A stretch of 64,000 nt of DNA. Origin: Cinclus cinclus (Eukaryota; Chordata; Aves; Passeriformes; Cinclidae). The stretch's first letter is position 1. Each line of letters starts with the position of its first letter. Positions 46,262 to 60,051 of this stretch are shown here, one piece after another. The stretch lies in NCBI RefSeq assembly GCF_963662255.1, contig NC_085047.1, positions 22,449,258 through 22,513,257 on the forward strand, written 5' to 3'. The translations under genes and the position numbers were made by a program. The notes beneath the pieces were generated by a model. It did no database searches. It saw only the letters and a list, made by a program, of their open reading frames with translations, and had not been told where the DNA came from.

Positions 46262-47639
46262 GCTGGCTTAAGTCGTTCCATGCTCAAGGCATTCATCAGA
46301 GCAACACAGTGTGGGAAAAGAGGAGGGAACATTGCAGGGCAAATTTCTATGCTGGAACATTATTGTCTGCGAGACAGCTCTCCGGAGCGCTAGTATTTGG
46401 CCAGGCTGAAATCAGCGCCACGGGAAGCCAATCTGACAAGCGGAGTGCAACGAGCGCGGCGATATGGGTCCCCTTGGCAGGTGGCCGAAGAAAGACGGCT
46501 GCCCCGTGAATGTGGTGCCAGAAGGCAAGTTTCAGCAGGGCGTTCCGGGCCAGCTTAATGTGCAGCCGCAGTTGTTCTAGGCGAGTTCTAGCCGAGAAGC
46601 TTTCTGTCTCCATTCACGAGACAAGAAAGGCAGAAGGCAAGGGCACACAGGGTTGAGAAGAAAAGTGCCAGTAGCGAGCTCGCTGCGGCAGGAGCGAATA
46701 CCAGGAGCAGCGTGCTCGGTGCAAGAAGTAGACGACGCTTCGCCTCCTTGGGAAGGAAATGGCGTCTGGGCACGAACGACAGCCAGCGAAGCTTCAGAAC
46801 AACAGGCTGTTCCGCTCAGCGTACGAGCCTGAAGTGAGTGGCAAGGGGTAAGCGGGCAGTTCCAAGGCATCTAGCTTTCCTGCTAGCAATGCCATTTCTA
46901 CCCTGCTGTGGAAAACATTGTCCTTTGCCGTTATGCTCCGAGATGCAGAGAGCACGTCGGCAGACGCAGTGCAGAGGGAAAGGACACAGTATCTGTGGGA
47001 GTGTGACGCCGCTTAGGCGGGCAAAGCAGAGAGGTGCCGCCCTGCACTGGCTTTGACTTCCTGAGCTTCCTTGCTAGGACAGCACCTGCCGAAAGCTGGC
47101 AACTAGGCTGCCAGAGTGCAGAATGTAGGCGGTGCGGCATGCTTTCTTGCCGAAAGCCAGTATCAGCGAGACAGCTTGCTAGGCTCTGTTTCACAGCTCC
47201 CTGTAGAACACGCACTTGAAGAATGCTGTCTCTGTTCCGCAAAAGCTCTGCCCCAGTGAAGGTGGAAGAAGCAGCCTGTGGCCACGGGCAGAGCTGGTCA
47301 ACAGTTGCGCCTAACTTTCCCAAGCTGCGAGAGCATTCTCATCCAAGATCTGCTTTGACAGAGCTATTGGTGAACTTTTGCAGTCCCGGAAGCTGCTGAA
47401 ACCAAGGCTGTGTTCTGCCTCTTCATTCTTGGCTTTCTGTGCTCCAGTGAGTTGTCAAGCTCAGACACGGCATTCAGCTTTGCCGCCTCTCTGCACGGAA
47501 AGCACTAGACAGAACTAGTGTGCTTCGTGCATGCTCTCTCCTCGCTTTTAGGGTCACTGCTCTGCTTTTTGCTTGGCAGCGTTCACAGGGTCCACGGCGT
47601 ACATCTTGCACAGCGAGACGTGGCCGGCGCGGAATATTT
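46262..47639 (+). repeat. SatB unit 7 (1,378 bp)
   Basis: Duplicate of unit 6 up to about 47,136, with cacgggaag. It then diverges (gcggcatgctttcttgccg) and ends with the gtgagttgtcaag form shared with unit 9. Confidence 0.95.
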
Positions 47640-49018
47640 GCAGGCTTAAGTCGTTCCATGCTCAAGGCATTCATCAGAGCAACACAATGTGGGAAAAGAG
47701 GAGGGAACATTGCAGGACAAATTTCTATGCTGGAACATTATTGTCTGCGAGACAGCTCTCCGGAGCGCTAGTATTTGTCCAGACTGAAATCAGCGCCATG
47801 GTAAGCCAATCTGACAAGCGGAGTGCAACGAGCGCGGCAATATGGGGCCCCTTGGCAGGTGGCCGAAGAAAGACGGCTGCCCCGTGAATGTGGTGCCAGA
47901 AGGCAAGTTTCAGCAGGGCGTTCCGGGCCAGCTTAATGTGCAGCCGCAGTTGTTCTAGGCGAGTTCTAGCCGAGAAGCTTTCCGTCTCCATTCACGAGAC
48001 AAGAAAGGCAGAAGGCAAGGGCACCCAGGGTTGAGAAGAAAAGTGTTCGTAGCGAGCTCGTTGCGGCAGGAGCGAAAGCCAGGAGCAGAGTGCTCGGTGC
48101 GAGAAGTAGAGGGCGCTTCGCCTCCTTGGGAAGGAAATGGCGTCTGAGCACGAACGACAGACAGCAAAGCTTCAGGAACAACAGGCTGTTCTGCTCAGCG
48201 TACGAGCCTGAAGTGAGTGGCAAGGGGTAAGCGGGCAGTTCCAAGGCATCTAGCTTTCCTGCTAGCAATGCCATTTCTACCCTGCTGTGGAAAACATTGT
48301 CCTTTGCCGTTATGCTCCGAGATGCAGAGAGCACGTCAGCAGACGCAGTGCAGAGGGAAGGGACACAGTATCCGTGGGAGTGTGACGCCGCTTAGGCGGG
48401 CAATGCAGAAAGGTGCCGCCCTGCACTGGCTTTGACTGCCTGAGCTTCCTTGCTAGGACAGCACCTGCCGAAAGCTGGCAACTAGGCTGCCAGAGTGCAG
48501 AATGTAGGCGGTGCTGCACGCTTGCTTGCCGAAGGCCAGTATCAGCGAGACAGCGTGCTAGGCTCTGTTTCACAGCTCCTTGTAGAACACGCACTTGAAG
48601 AATGCCCTCTCTGTTCCGCAAAAGCTCTGCCCCAGTGAAGGTGGAAGAAGCAGCCTGTGGCCACGGGCAGAGCTGGTCAACAGTTGCGCCTAGATTTCCC
48701 AAGCTGCGAGAGCATTCTCATCCAAGTTCTGCTTTGACAGAGCTATTGGTGAACTTTTGCAGTCCTGGAAGCTGCTGAAACCAAGGTTGTGTTCTGCCTC
48801 TTCATTCTTGGCTTTCTGTGCTCCAGCGAGTTGTCAAGCTCGGACACGGCATTCAGCTTTGCCGCCTCTCTGCACGGAAAGCACTAGACAGAACTAGTGT
48901 GCTTCGTGCATGCTCTCTCCTCGCTTTTATGGTCACGGCTCTGCTTTTTGCTTGGCAGCGTTCACAGGGTCCACGGCGTACATCTTGCACAGCGAGAGGT
49001 GGCCGGCGAGGAATACTT
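47640..49018 (+). repeat. SatB unit 8 (1,379 bp)
   Basis: Phase marker altered to gcaggctta. Donor-like site catggtaag, gagttgtcaag allele. Carries gtctgagcacgaacg and gacagacagcaaagc, shared with unit 11 and the last partial unit. Confidence 0.95.
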
Positions 49019-50396
49019 GCTGGCTTAAGTCGTTCCATGCTCAAGGCATTCATCAGAGCAACACAGTGTGGGAAAAGAGGAGGGAACATTGCAGGACAAA
49101 TTTCTATGCTGGAACATTATTGTCTGCGAGACAGCTCTCCGGAGCGCTAGTATTTGGCCAGGCTGAAATCAGCGCCACGGTAAGCCAATCTGACAAGCGG
49201 AGTGCAACGAGCGCGGCGATATGGGTCCCCTTGGCAGGTGGCCGAAGAAAGACGGCTGCCCCGTGAATGTGGTGCCAGAAGGCAAGTTTCAGCAGGGCGT
49301 TCCGGGCCAGCTTAATGTGCAGCCGCAGTTGTTCTAGGCGAGTTCTAGCCGAGAAGCTTTCTGTCTCCATTCACGAGACAAGAAAGGCAGAAGGCGAGGG
49401 CACACAGGGTTGAGAAGAAAAGTGCCAGTAGCGAGCTCGCTGCGGCAGGAGCGAATACCAGGAGCAGCGTGCTCGGTGCGAGAAGTAGACGACGCTTCGC
49501 CTCCTTGGGAAGGAAATGGCGTCTGGGCACGAACGACAGCCAGCGAAGCTTCAGAACAACAGGCTGTTCCGCTCAGCGTACGATCCTGAAGTGAGTGGCA
49601 AGGGGTAAGCGGGCAGTTCCAAGGCATCTAGCTTTCCTGCTAGCAATGCCATTTCTACCCTGCTGTGGAAAACATTGTCCTTTGCCGTTATGCTCCGAGA
49701 TGCAGAGAGCACGTCGGCAGACGCAGTGCAGAGGGAAAGGACACAGTATCTGTGGGAGTGTGACGCCGCTTAGGCGGGCAAAGCAGAGAGGTGCCGCCCT
49801 GCACTGGCTTTGACTTCCTGAGCTTCCTTGCTAGGACAGCACCTGCCGAAAGCTGGCAACTAGGCTGCCAGAGTGCAGAATGTAGGCGGTGCGGCATGCT
49901 TTCTTGCCGAAAGCCAGTATCAGCGAGACAGCGTGCTAGGCTCTGTTTCACAGCTCCCTGTAGAACACGCACTTGAAGAATGCTGTCTCTGTTCCGCAAA
50001 AGCTCTGCCCCAGTGAAGGTGGAAGAAGCAGCCTGTGGCCACGGGCAGAGCTGGTCAACAGTTGCGCCTAACTTTCCCAAGCTGCGAGAGCATTCTCATC
50101 CAAGATCTGCTTTGACACAGCTATTTGTGAACTTTTGCAGTCCCGGAAGCTGCTGAAACCAAGGCTGTGTTCTGCCTCTTCATTCTTGGCTTTCTGTGCT
50201 CCAGTGAGTTGTCAAGCTCAGACACGGCATTCAGCTTTGCCGCCTCTCTGCACGGAAAGCACTAGACAGGACTAGTGTGCTTCGTGCATGCTCTCTCCTC
50301 GCTTTTAGGGTCACTGCTCTGCTTTTTGCTTGGCAGCGTTCACAGGGTCCACGGCGTACATCTTGCACAGCGAGACGTGGCCGGCGCGGAATACTT
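49019..50396 (+). repeat. SatB unit 9 (1,378 bp)
   Basis: Donor-like site cacggtaag, gtgagttgtcaag allele. It begins the block repeated eight units later at offset 11,033 (units 9-11 against 17 to the last partial unit). It shares tatgggtccccttgg with units 6 and 7. Confidence 0.95.
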
Positions 50397-51774
50397 GCTG
50401 GCTTAAGTCGTTCCATGCTCAAGGCATTCATCAGAGCAACACAATGTGGGAAAAGAGGAGGGAACATTGCAGGACAAATTTCTATGCTGGAACATTATTG
50501 TCTGCGAGACAGCTCTCCGGAGCGCTAGTATTTGTCCAGACTGAAATCAGCGCCATGGTAAGCCAATCTGACAAGCGGAGTGCAACGAGCGCGGCGATAT
50601 GGGGCCCCTTGGCAGGTGGCCGAAGAAAGACGGCTGCCCCGTGAATGTGGTGCCAGAAGGCAAGTTTCAGCAGGGCGTTCCGGGCCAGCTTAATGTGCAG
50701 CCGCAGTTGTTCTAGGCGAGTTCTAGCCGAGAAGCTTTCCGTCTCCATTCACGAGACAAGAAAGGCAGAAGGCAAGGGCACCCAGGGTTGAGAAGAAAAG
50801 TGTGCGTAGCGAGCTCGTTGCGGCAGGAGCGAAAGCCAGGAGCAGCGCGCACGGTGCGAGATGTAGAGGGCGCTTCACCTCCTTGGGAAGGAAATGGCGT
50901 CTGGGCACGAACGACAGCCAGCGAAGCTTCAGAACAACAGGCTGTTCCGCTCAGCGTACGAGCCTGAAGTGAGTGGCAAGGGGTAAGCGGCCAATTCCAA
51001 GGCATCTAGCTTTCCTGCTAGCAATGCCATTTCTACCCTGCTGTGGAAAACGTTGTCCTTTGCCGTTATGCTCCGAGATGCAGAGAGCACGTCGGCAGAC
51101 GCAGTGCAGAGGGAAGGGACACAGTATCCGTGGGAGTGTAACGCCGCTTAGGCGGGCAAAGCAGAAAGGTGCCGCCCTGCACCGGCTTTGACTTCCTGAG
51201 CTTCCTTGCTAGGACAGCACCTGTCGAAAGCTGGCAACTAGGCTGCCAGAGTGCAGAATGTAGGCGGTGCGGCACGCTTGCTTGCCGAAGGCCAGTATCA
51301 GCGAGACAGCGTGCTAGGCTCTGTTTCACAGCTCCCTGTAGAACACGCACTTGAAGAATGCCCTCTCTGTTCCGCAAAAGCTCTGCCCCAGTGAAGGTGG
51401 AAGAAGCAGCCTGTGGCCACGGGCAGAGCTGGTCAACAGTTGCGCCTAACTTTCCCAAGCTGCGAGAGCATTCGCAGCCAAGTTCTGCTTTGACAGAGCT
51501 ATTGGTGAACTTTTGCAGTCCCGGAAGCTGCTGAAACCAAGGCTGTGTTCCGCCTCTTCATTCTTGGCTTTCTGTGCTCCAGCGAGAAGTGAAGCTCAGA
51601 CACGGCATTCAGCTTTGCCGCCTCTCTGCACGGAAAGCACTAGACAGAACTAGTGTGCTTCGTGCATGCTCTCTCCTCGCTTTTATGGTCACGGCTCTGC
51701 TTTTTGCTTGGCAGCGTTCACAGGGTCCACGGCATACATCTTGCACAGCGAGAGGTGGCCGGCGAGGAATACTT
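50397..51774 (+). repeat. SatB unit 10 (1,378 bp)
   Basis: Donor-like site catggtaag, gagaagtgaag allele. Shares rare aagcggccaattccaagg, gtgtaacgccgc and cgcgcacggtgcgag variants with unit 18 at offset 11,033. Confidence 0.95.
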
Positions 51775-53153
51775 GCTGGCTTAAGTCGTTCCATGCTCAA
51801 GGCATTCATCAGAGCAACACAGTGTGGGAAAAGAGGAGGGAACATTGCAGGACAAATTTCTATGCTGGAACATTATTGTCTGCGAGACAGCTCTCCGGAG
51901 CGCTAGTATTTGGCCAGGCTGAAATCAGCGCCATGGTAAGCCAATCTGACAAGCGGAGTGCAACGAGCGCGGCGATATGGGGCCGCTTGGCAGGTGGCCG
52001 AAGAAAGACGGCTGCCCCGTGAATGTGGTGCCAGAAGGCAAGTTTCAGCAGGGCGTTCCGGGCCAGCTTAATGTGCAGCCGCAGTTGTTCTAGGCGAGTT
52101 CTAGCCGAGAAGCTTTCCGTCTCCATTCACGAGACAAGAAAGGCAGAAGGCAAGGGCACCCAGGGTTGAGAAGAAAAGTGCGCGTAGCGAGCTCGTTGCG
52201 GCAGAGGCGAAAGCCAGGAGCAGAGTGCTCGGTGCGAGAAGTAGAGGGCGCTTCGCCTCCTTGGGAAGGAAATGGCGTCTGAGCACGAACGACAGACAGC
52301 AAAGCTTCAGGAACAACAGGCTGTTCTGCTCAGCGTACGAGCCTGAAGTGAGTGGCAAGGGGTAAGCGGGCAGTTCCAAGGCATCTAGCTTTCCTGCTAG
52401 CAATGCCATTTCTACCCTGCTGTGGAAAACATTGTCCTTTGCCGTTATGCTCCGAGATGCAGAGAGCACGTCAGCAGACGCAGTGCAGAGGGAAGGGACA
52501 CAGTATCCGTGGGAGTGTGACGCCGCTTAGGCGGGCAATGCAGAAAGGTGCCGCCCTGCACTGGCTTTGACTGCCTGAGCTTCCTTGCTAGGACAGCACC
52601 TGTCGAAAGCTGGCAACTAGGCTGCCAGAGTGCAGAATGTAGGCGGTGCTGCACGCTTGCTTGCCGAAGGCCAGTATCAGCGAGACAGCGTGCTAGGCTC
52701 TGTTTCACAGCTCCTTGTAAAACACGCACTTGAAGAATGCCCTCTCTGTTCCGCAAAAGCTCTGCCACAGTGAAGGTGGAAGAAGCAGCCTGTGGCCACG
52801 GGCAGAGCTGGTCAACAGTTGCGCCTAGATTTCCCAAGCTGCGAGAGCATTCTCATCCAAGTTCTGCTTTGACAGAGCTATTGGTGAACTTTTGCAGTCC
52901 TGGAAGCTGCTGAAACCAAGGTTGTGTTCTGCCTCTTCATTCTTGGCTTTCTGTGCTCCAGCGAGTTGTCAAGCTCGGACACGGCATTCAGCTTTGCCGC
53001 CTCTCTGCACGGAAAGCACTAGACAGAACTAGTGTGCTTCGTGCATGCTCTCTCCTCGCTTTTAGGGTCACTGCTCTGCTTTTTGCTTGGCAGCGTTCAC
53101 AGGGTCCACAGCGTACATCTTGCACAGCGAGAGGTGGCCGGCGCAGAATATTT
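51775..53153 (+). repeat. SatB unit 11 (1,379 bp)
   Basis: Donor-like site catggtaag, gagttgtcaag allele. It resembles unit 8 in its middle section at offset 4,135 (three units), and the last partial unit at offset 11,033. Confidence 0.95.
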
Positions 53154-54534
53154 GCTGGCTTAAGTCCTTCCATGCTCAAGGCATTCATCAGAGCAACACA
53201 ATGTGGGAAAAGAGGAGGGAACATTGCAGGGCAAATTTCTATGCTGGAACATTATTGTCTGCGAGACAGCTCTCCGGAGCGCTAGTATTTGGCCAGGCTG
53301 AAATCAGCGCCATGGTAAGCCAATCTGACAAGCGGTGTGCAACGATCGCGGCGACAGGGTGCCACTTGGCAGGTGGCCGAAGAAAGACGGCTGCCCCGTG
53401 AATGTGGTGCCAGAAGGCAAGTTTCAGCAGGGCGTTCCGGGCCAGCTAAATGTGCAGCCGCAGTTGTTCTAGGCGAGTTCTAGCCGAGAAGCTTACCGTC
53501 CCCATTCATGAGACAAGAAAGGCAGAAGGCAAGGGCACCCAGGGTTGAGAAGAAAAGTGCGCGTAGCGAGCTCGTTGCGGCAGGAGCGAAAGCCAGGAGT
53601 AACGTGCACTGTTGTGCGAGAAGTAGAGGGCGCTTCGCCTCCTTGGGAAGGAAATGGCGTCTGGGCACGAACGTCAGCCAGCGAAGCTTCAGAACAACAG
53701 GCTGTTCCGCTCAGCGTACGAGCCTGAAGTGAGTGGCAAGGGGTAAGCGGGCAGTTCCAAGGCATCTAGCTTTCCTGCTAGCAATGCCATTTCTACCCTG
53801 CTGTGGAAAACATTGTCCTTTGCCGTTATGCTCCGAGATGCAGAGAGCACGTCGGCAGACGCAGTGCAGAGGGAAGGGACACAGTATCCGTGGGAGTGTG
53901 ACGCCGCTTAGGCGGGCAAAGCAGAAAGGTGCCGCCCTGCACTGGCTTTGACTTCCTGAGCTTCCTTGCTAGGACAGCACCTGCCGAAAGCTGGCAACTA
54001 GGCTGCCAGAGTGCAGAATGTAGGCGGTGCGACACGCTTGCTTGCCGAAAGCCAGTATCAGCGAGACAGCGTGCTAGGCTCTGTTTCACAGCTCCCTGTA
54101 GAACACGCACTTGAAGAATGCTGTCTCTGTTCCGCAAAAGCTCTGCCCCAGTGAAGGTGGAAGAAGCAGCCTGTGGCCACGGGCAGAGCTGGTCAACAGT
54201 TGCGCCTAACTTTCCCAAGCTGCGAGAGCATTCTCAGCCGAGTTCTGCTTTGACAGAGCTATTGGTGAACTTTTGCGGTCCCGGAAGCTGCTGAAACCAA
54301 GGCTGTGTTCCGCCTCTTCATTCTTGGCTTTCTGTGCTCCAGCGAGTTGTCAAGCTCGGACACGGCATTCAGCTTTGCCGCCTCTCTGCACGGAAAGCAC
54401 TAGACAGAACTAGTGTGCTTCGTGCATGCTCTCTCCTCGCTTTTATGGTCACGGCTCTGCTTTTTGCTTGGCAGCGTTCACAGGGTCCACAGCGTACATC
54501 TTGCACAGCGAGAGGTGGCCGGCGAGGAATACTT
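53154..54534 (+). repeat. SatB unit 12 (1,381 bp)
   Basis: Donor-like site catggtaag, 3 bp insertion present (gtgcactgttgtgcgag near 53,604), gagttgtcaag allele. Private changes include gggccagctaaatg, gaagcttaccgtc (one HindIII site kept, flank changed) and cattcatgagac. Confidence 0.95.
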
Positions 54535-55913
54535 GCTGGCTTAAGTCGTTCCATGCTCAAGGCATTCATCAGAGCAACACAGTGTGGGAAAAGAGGAGGG
54601 AACATTGCAGGAGAAATTTCTATGCTGGAACATTATTGTCTGCGAGACTGCTCTCCGGAGCGCTAGTATTTGGCCAGGCTGAAATCAGCGCCACGGGAAG
54701 CCAATCTGACAAGCGGAGTGCAACGAGCGCGGCGATATGGGGCCGCTTGGCAGGTGGCCGAAGAAAGACGGCTGCCCCGTGAATGTGGTGCCAGAAGGCA
54801 AGTTTCAGCAGGGCGTTCCGGGCCAGCTTAATGTGCAGCCGCAGTTGTTCTAGGCGAGTTCTAGCCGAGAAGCTTTCCGTCTCCATTCACGAGACAAGAA
54901 AGGCAGAAGGCAAGGGCACCCAGGGTTGAGAAGAAAAGTGCGCGTAGCGAGCTCGTTGCGGCAGAAGCGAAAGCCAGGAGCAGCGTGCTCGGTGCGAGAA
55001 GTAGAGGGCGCTTCGCCTCCTTGGGAAGGAAATGGCGTCTGGGCACGAACGACAGCCAGCGAAGCTTCAGGAACAACAGGCTGTTCTGCTCAGCGTACGA
55101 GCCTGAAGTGAGTGGCAAGGGGTAAGCGGGCAGTTCCAAGGCATCTAGCTTTCCTGCTAGCAATGCCATTTCTACCCTGCTGTACAAAACGTTGTCCTTT
55201 GCCGTTATGCTCCGAGATGCAGAGAGCACGTCGGCAGACGCAGTGCAGAGGGAAGGGACACAGTATCCGTGGGAGTGTGACGCCGCTTAGGCTGGCAAAG
55301 CAGAAAGGTGCCGCCCTGCACCGGCTTTGACTTCCTGAGCTTCCTTGCTAGGACAGCACCTGTCGAAAGCTGGCAACTAGGCTGCCAGAGTGCAGAATGT
55401 AGGCGGTGCGGCACGCTTGCTTGCCGAAAGCCAGTATCAGCGAGACAGCGTGCTAGGCTCTGTTTCACAGCTCCTTGGAGAACACGCACTTGAAGAATGC
55501 TGTCTCTGTTCCGCAAAAGCTCTGCCACAGTGAAGGTGGAAGAAGCAGCCTGTGGCCACGGGCAGAGCTGGTCAACAGTTGCGCCTAGATTTCCCAAGCT
55601 GCGAGAGCATTCTCATCCAAGTTCTGCATTGACAGAGCTATTGGTGAACTTTTGCAGTCCCGGAAGCTGCTGAAACCAAGGTTGTGTTCTGCCTCTTCAT
55701 TCTTGGCTTTCTGTGCTCCAGCGAGTTGTCAAGCTCGGACACGGCATTCAGCTTTGCCGCCTCTCTGCACGGAAAGCACTAGACAGAACTAGTGTGCTTC
55801 GTGCATGCTCTCTCCGCGCTTTTAGGGTCACGGCTCTGCTTTTTGCTTGGCAGCGTTCACAGGGTCCACGGCGTACATCTTGCACAGCGAGAGGTGGCCG
55901 GCGAGGAATACTT
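54535..55913 (+). repeat. SatB unit 13 (1,379 bp)
   Basis: Donor-like GT lost (cacgggaag), gagttgtcaag allele, gcaggagaaatttc variant. Very similar to unit 14 next to it. Confidence 0.95.
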
Positions 55914-57292
55914 GCTGGCTTAAGTCGTTCCATGCTCAAGGCATTCATCAGAGCAACACAGTGTGGGAAAAGAGGAGGGAACATTGCAGGAGAAATTTCT
56001 ATGCCAGAACATTATTGTCTGCGAGACTGCTCTCCGGAGCGCTAGTATTTGGCCAGGCTGAAATCAGCGCCACGGGAAGCCAATCTGACAAGCGGAGTGC
56101 AACGAGCGCGGCGATATGGGGCCGCTTGGCAGGTGGCCGAAGAAAGACGGCTGCCCCGTGAATGTGGTGCCAGAAGGCAAGTTTCAGCAGGGCGTTCCGG
56201 GCCAGCTTAATGTGCAGCCGCAGTTGTTCTAGGCGAGTTCTAGCCGAGAAGCTTTCCGTCTCCATTCACGAGACAAGAAAGGCAGAAGGCAAGGGCACCC
56301 AGGGTTGAGAAGAAAAGTGCGCGTAGCGAGCTCGTTGCCGCAGAAGCGAAAGCCAGGAGCAGCGCGCTCGGTGCGAGAAGTAGAGGGCGCTTCGCCTCCT
56401 TGGGAAGGAAATGGCGTCTGGGCACGAACGACAGCCAGCGAAGCTTCAGGAACAACAGGCTGTTCTGCTCAGCGTACGAGCCTGAAGTGAGTGGCAAGGG
56501 GTAAGCGGGCAGTTCCAAGGCATCTAGCTTTCCTGCTAGCAATGCCATTTCTACCCTGCTGTGCAAAACGTTGTCCTTTGCCGTTATGCTCCGAGATGCA
56601 GAGAGCACGTCGGCAGACGCAGTGCAGAGGGAAAGGACACAGTATCCTTGGGAGTGTGACGCCGCTTAGGCGGGCAAAGCAGAAAGGTGCCGCCCTGCAC
56701 CGGCTTTGACTGCCTGAGCTTCCTTGCTAGGACAGCACCTGTCGAAAGCTGGCAACTAGGCTGCCAGAGTGCAGAATGTAGGCGGTGCGGCACGCTTGCT
56801 TGCCGAAAGCCAGTATCAGCGAGACAGCGTGCTAGGCTCTGTTTCACAGCTCCTTGGAGAACACGCACTTGAAGAATGCCGTCTCTGTTCCGCAAAAGCT
56901 CTGCCCCAGTGAAGGTGGAAGAAGCAGCCTGTGGCCACGAGCAGAGCTGGTCAACAGCTGCGCCTAACTTTCCCAAGCTGCGAGAGCATTCTCAGCCGAG
57001 TTCTGCTTTGACAGAGCTATTGGTGAACTTTTGCAGTCCCGGAAGCTGCTGAAACCAAGGCTGTGTTCCGCCTCTTCATTCTTGGCTTTCTGTGCTCCAG
57101 CGAGTTGTCAAGCTCGGACACGGCATTCAGCTTTGCCGCCTCTCTGCACGGAAAGCACTAGACAGAACTAGTGTGCTTCGTGCATGCTCTCTCCTCGCTT
57201 TTATGGTCACGGCTCTGCTTTTTGCTTGGCAGCGTTCACAGGGTCCACGGCGTACATCTTGCACAGCGAGAGGTGGCCGGCGAGGAATACTT
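55914..57292 (+). repeat. SatB unit 14 (1,379 bp)
   Basis: Donor-like GT lost (cacgggaag), gagttgtcaag allele, gcaggagaaatttc variant shared only with unit 13, plus ctccttggagaacac shared with unit 13. Units 13 and 14 are a second adjacent similar pair. Confidence 0.95.
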
Positions 57293-58670
57293 GCTGGCTT
57301 AAGTCCTTCCATGCTCAAGGCATTCATCAGAGCAACACAATGTGGGAAAAGAGGAGGGAACATTGCAGGACAAATTTATATGCTGGAACATTATTGTCTG
57401 CCAGACAGCTCTCCGCAGCGCTAGTATTTGGCCAGACTGAAATCAGCGCCATTGTAAGCCAATCTGACAAGCGGTGTGCAACGAGCGCGGCGACAGGGGG
57501 CCACTTGGCAGGTGGCCGAAGAAAGACGGCTGCCCCGTGAATGTGGTGCCAGAAGGCAAGTTTCAGCAGGGCGTTCCGGGCCAGCTTAATGTGCAGCCGC
57601 AGTTGTTCTAGGCGAGTTCTAGCCGAGAAGCTTTCCGTCCCCATTCACGAGACAAGAAAGGCAGAAGGCAAGGGCACCCAGGGTTGAGAAGAAAAGTGCG
57701 CGTAGCGAGCTCGCTGCGGCAGGAGCGAAAGCCAGGAGCAGCGTGCTCGGTGCGAGAAGTAGAGGGCGCTTCGCCTCCTTGGGAAGGAAATGGCGTCTGG
57801 GCACGAACGACAGCCAGCGAAGCTTCAGAACAACAGGCTGTTCTGCTCAGCGTACGAGACTGAAGTGAGTGGCAAGGGGTAAGCGGGCAGTTCCAAGGCA
57901 TCTAGCTTTCCTGCTAGCAATGCCATTTCTACCCTGCTGTGGAAAACATTGTCCTTTGCCGTTATGCTCCGAGATGCAGAGAGCACCTCAGCAGACGCAG
58001 TGCAGAGGGAAGGGACACAGTATCTGTGGGAGTGTGACGCCGCTTAGGCGGGCAAAGCAGAAAGGTGCCGCCCTGCACTGGCTTTGACTTCCTGAGCTTC
58101 CTTGCTAGGACAGCACCTGCCGAAAGCTGGCAACTAGGCTGCCAGAGTGCAGAATGTAGGCGGTGCGGCACGCTTGCTTGCCGAAGGCCAGTATCAGCGA
58201 GACAGCGTGCTAGGCTCTGTTTCACAGCTCCCTGTAGAACACGCACTTGAAGAATGCTGTCTCTGTTCTGCAAAAGCTCTGCCCCAGTGAAGGTGGAAGA
58301 AGCAGCCTGTGGCCACGGGCAGAGCTGGTCGACAGTTGCGCCTAACTTTCCCAAGCTGCGAGAGCATTCTCATCCAAGTTCTGCATTGACAGAGCTATTG
58401 GTGAACTTTTGCAGTCCCGGAAGCTGCTGAAACCAAGGTTGTGTTCTGCCTCTTCATTCTTGGCTTTCTGTGCTCCAGCGAGAAGTGAAGCTCGGACACG
58501 GCATTCAGCTTTGCCGCCTCTCTGCACGGAAAGCACTAGACAGAACTAGTGTGCTTCGTGCATGCTCTCTCCTCGCTTTTATGGTCACGGCTCTGCTTTT
58601 TGCTTGGCAGCGTTCACAGGGTCCACGGCGTACATCTTGCACAGCGAGAGGTGGCCGGCGAGGAATACTT
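57293..58670 (+). repeat. SatB unit 15 (1,378 bp)
   Basis: Donor-like site cattgtaag and gagaagtgaag, the same haplotype as unit 3 exactly 16,547 bp earlier. Begins the right-hand copy of the 12-unit-offset block. Confidence 0.95.
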
Positions 58671-60051
58671 GCTGGCTTAAGTCGTTCCATGCTCAAGGCA
58701 TTCATCAGAGCAACACAGTGTGGGAAAAGAGGAGGGAACATTGCAGGACAAATTTCTATGCCGGAACATTATTGTCTGCGAGAGTGCTCTCCGGAGCGCT
58801 AGTATTTGGCCAGGCTGAAATCAGCGCCACGGTAAGCCAATCTGACAAGCGGAGTGCAACGAGCGCGGCGATATGGGGCCACTTGGCAGGTGGCCGAAGA
58901 AAGACGGCTGCCCCGTGAATGTGGTGCCAGAAGGCAAGATTCAGCAGGGCGTTCCGGGCCAGCTTAATGTGCAGCCGCAGTTGTTCTAGGCGAGTTCTAG
59001 CCGAGAAGCTTTCCGTCTCCATTCACGAGACAAGAAAGGCAGAAGGCAAGGGCACCCAGGGTTGAGAAGAAAAGTGTGCGTAGCGAGCTCGTTGCGGCAG
59101 AAGCGAAAGCCAGGAGCAGCGCGCACTGTTGTGCGAGAAGTAGAGGGCGCTTCGCCTCCTTGGGAAGGAAATGGCGTCTGGGCACGAACGACAGCCAGCG
59201 AAGCTTCAGAACAACAGGCTGTTCTGCTCAGCGTACGAGCCTGAAGTGAGTGGCAAGGGGTAAGCGGGCAGTTCCAAGGCATCTAGCTTTCCTGCTAGCA
59301 ATGCCATTTCTACCCTGCTGTGCAAAACGTTGTCCTTTGCCGTTATGCTCCGAGATGCAGAGAGCACGTCGGCAGACGCAGTGCAGAGGGAAAGGACACA
59401 GTATCCTTGGGAGTGTGACGCCGCTTAGGCGGGCGAAGCAGAAAGGTGCCGCCCTGCACCGGCTTTGACTTCCTGAGCTTCCTTGCTAGGACAGCACCTG
59501 CCGAAAGCTGGCAACTAGGCTGCCAGAGTGCAGAATGTAGGCGGTGCGGCACGCTTGCTTGCCGAAGGCCAGTATCAGCGAGACAGCGTGCTAGGCTCTG
59601 TTTCACAGCTCCCTGTAGAACAAGCACTTGAAGAATGCCCTCTCTGTTCCGCAAAAGCTCTGCCCCAGTGAAGGTGGAAGAAGCAGCCTGTGGCCAGGGG
59701 CAGAGCTGGTCGACAGTTGCACCTAACTTTCCCTAGCTGCGAGAGCATTCTCAGCCTAGTTCTGCATTGACAGAGCTATTGCTGAACTTTTGCGGTCCCG
59801 GAAGCTGCTGACACCAAGGCTGTGTTCTGCCTCTTCATTCTTGGCTTTCTGTGCTCCAGCGAGAAGTGAAGCTCGGACATGGCATTCAGCTTTGCCGCCT
59901 CTCTGCACGGAAAGCACTAGACAGAACTAGTGTGCTTCGTGCATGCTCTCTCCTCGCTTTTATGGTCACGGCTCTGCTTTTTGCTTGGCAGCGTTCACAG
60001 GGTCCACGGCGTACATCTTGCACAGCGAGAGGTGGCCGGCGAGGAATACTT
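58671..60051 (+). repeat. SatB unit 16 (1,381 bp)
   Basis: Donor-like site cacggtaag, 3 bp insertion and gagaagtgaag, matching unit 4 at all three diagnostic sites. A private change gcgagagtgctctcc lies near 58,778. Confidence 0.95.
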
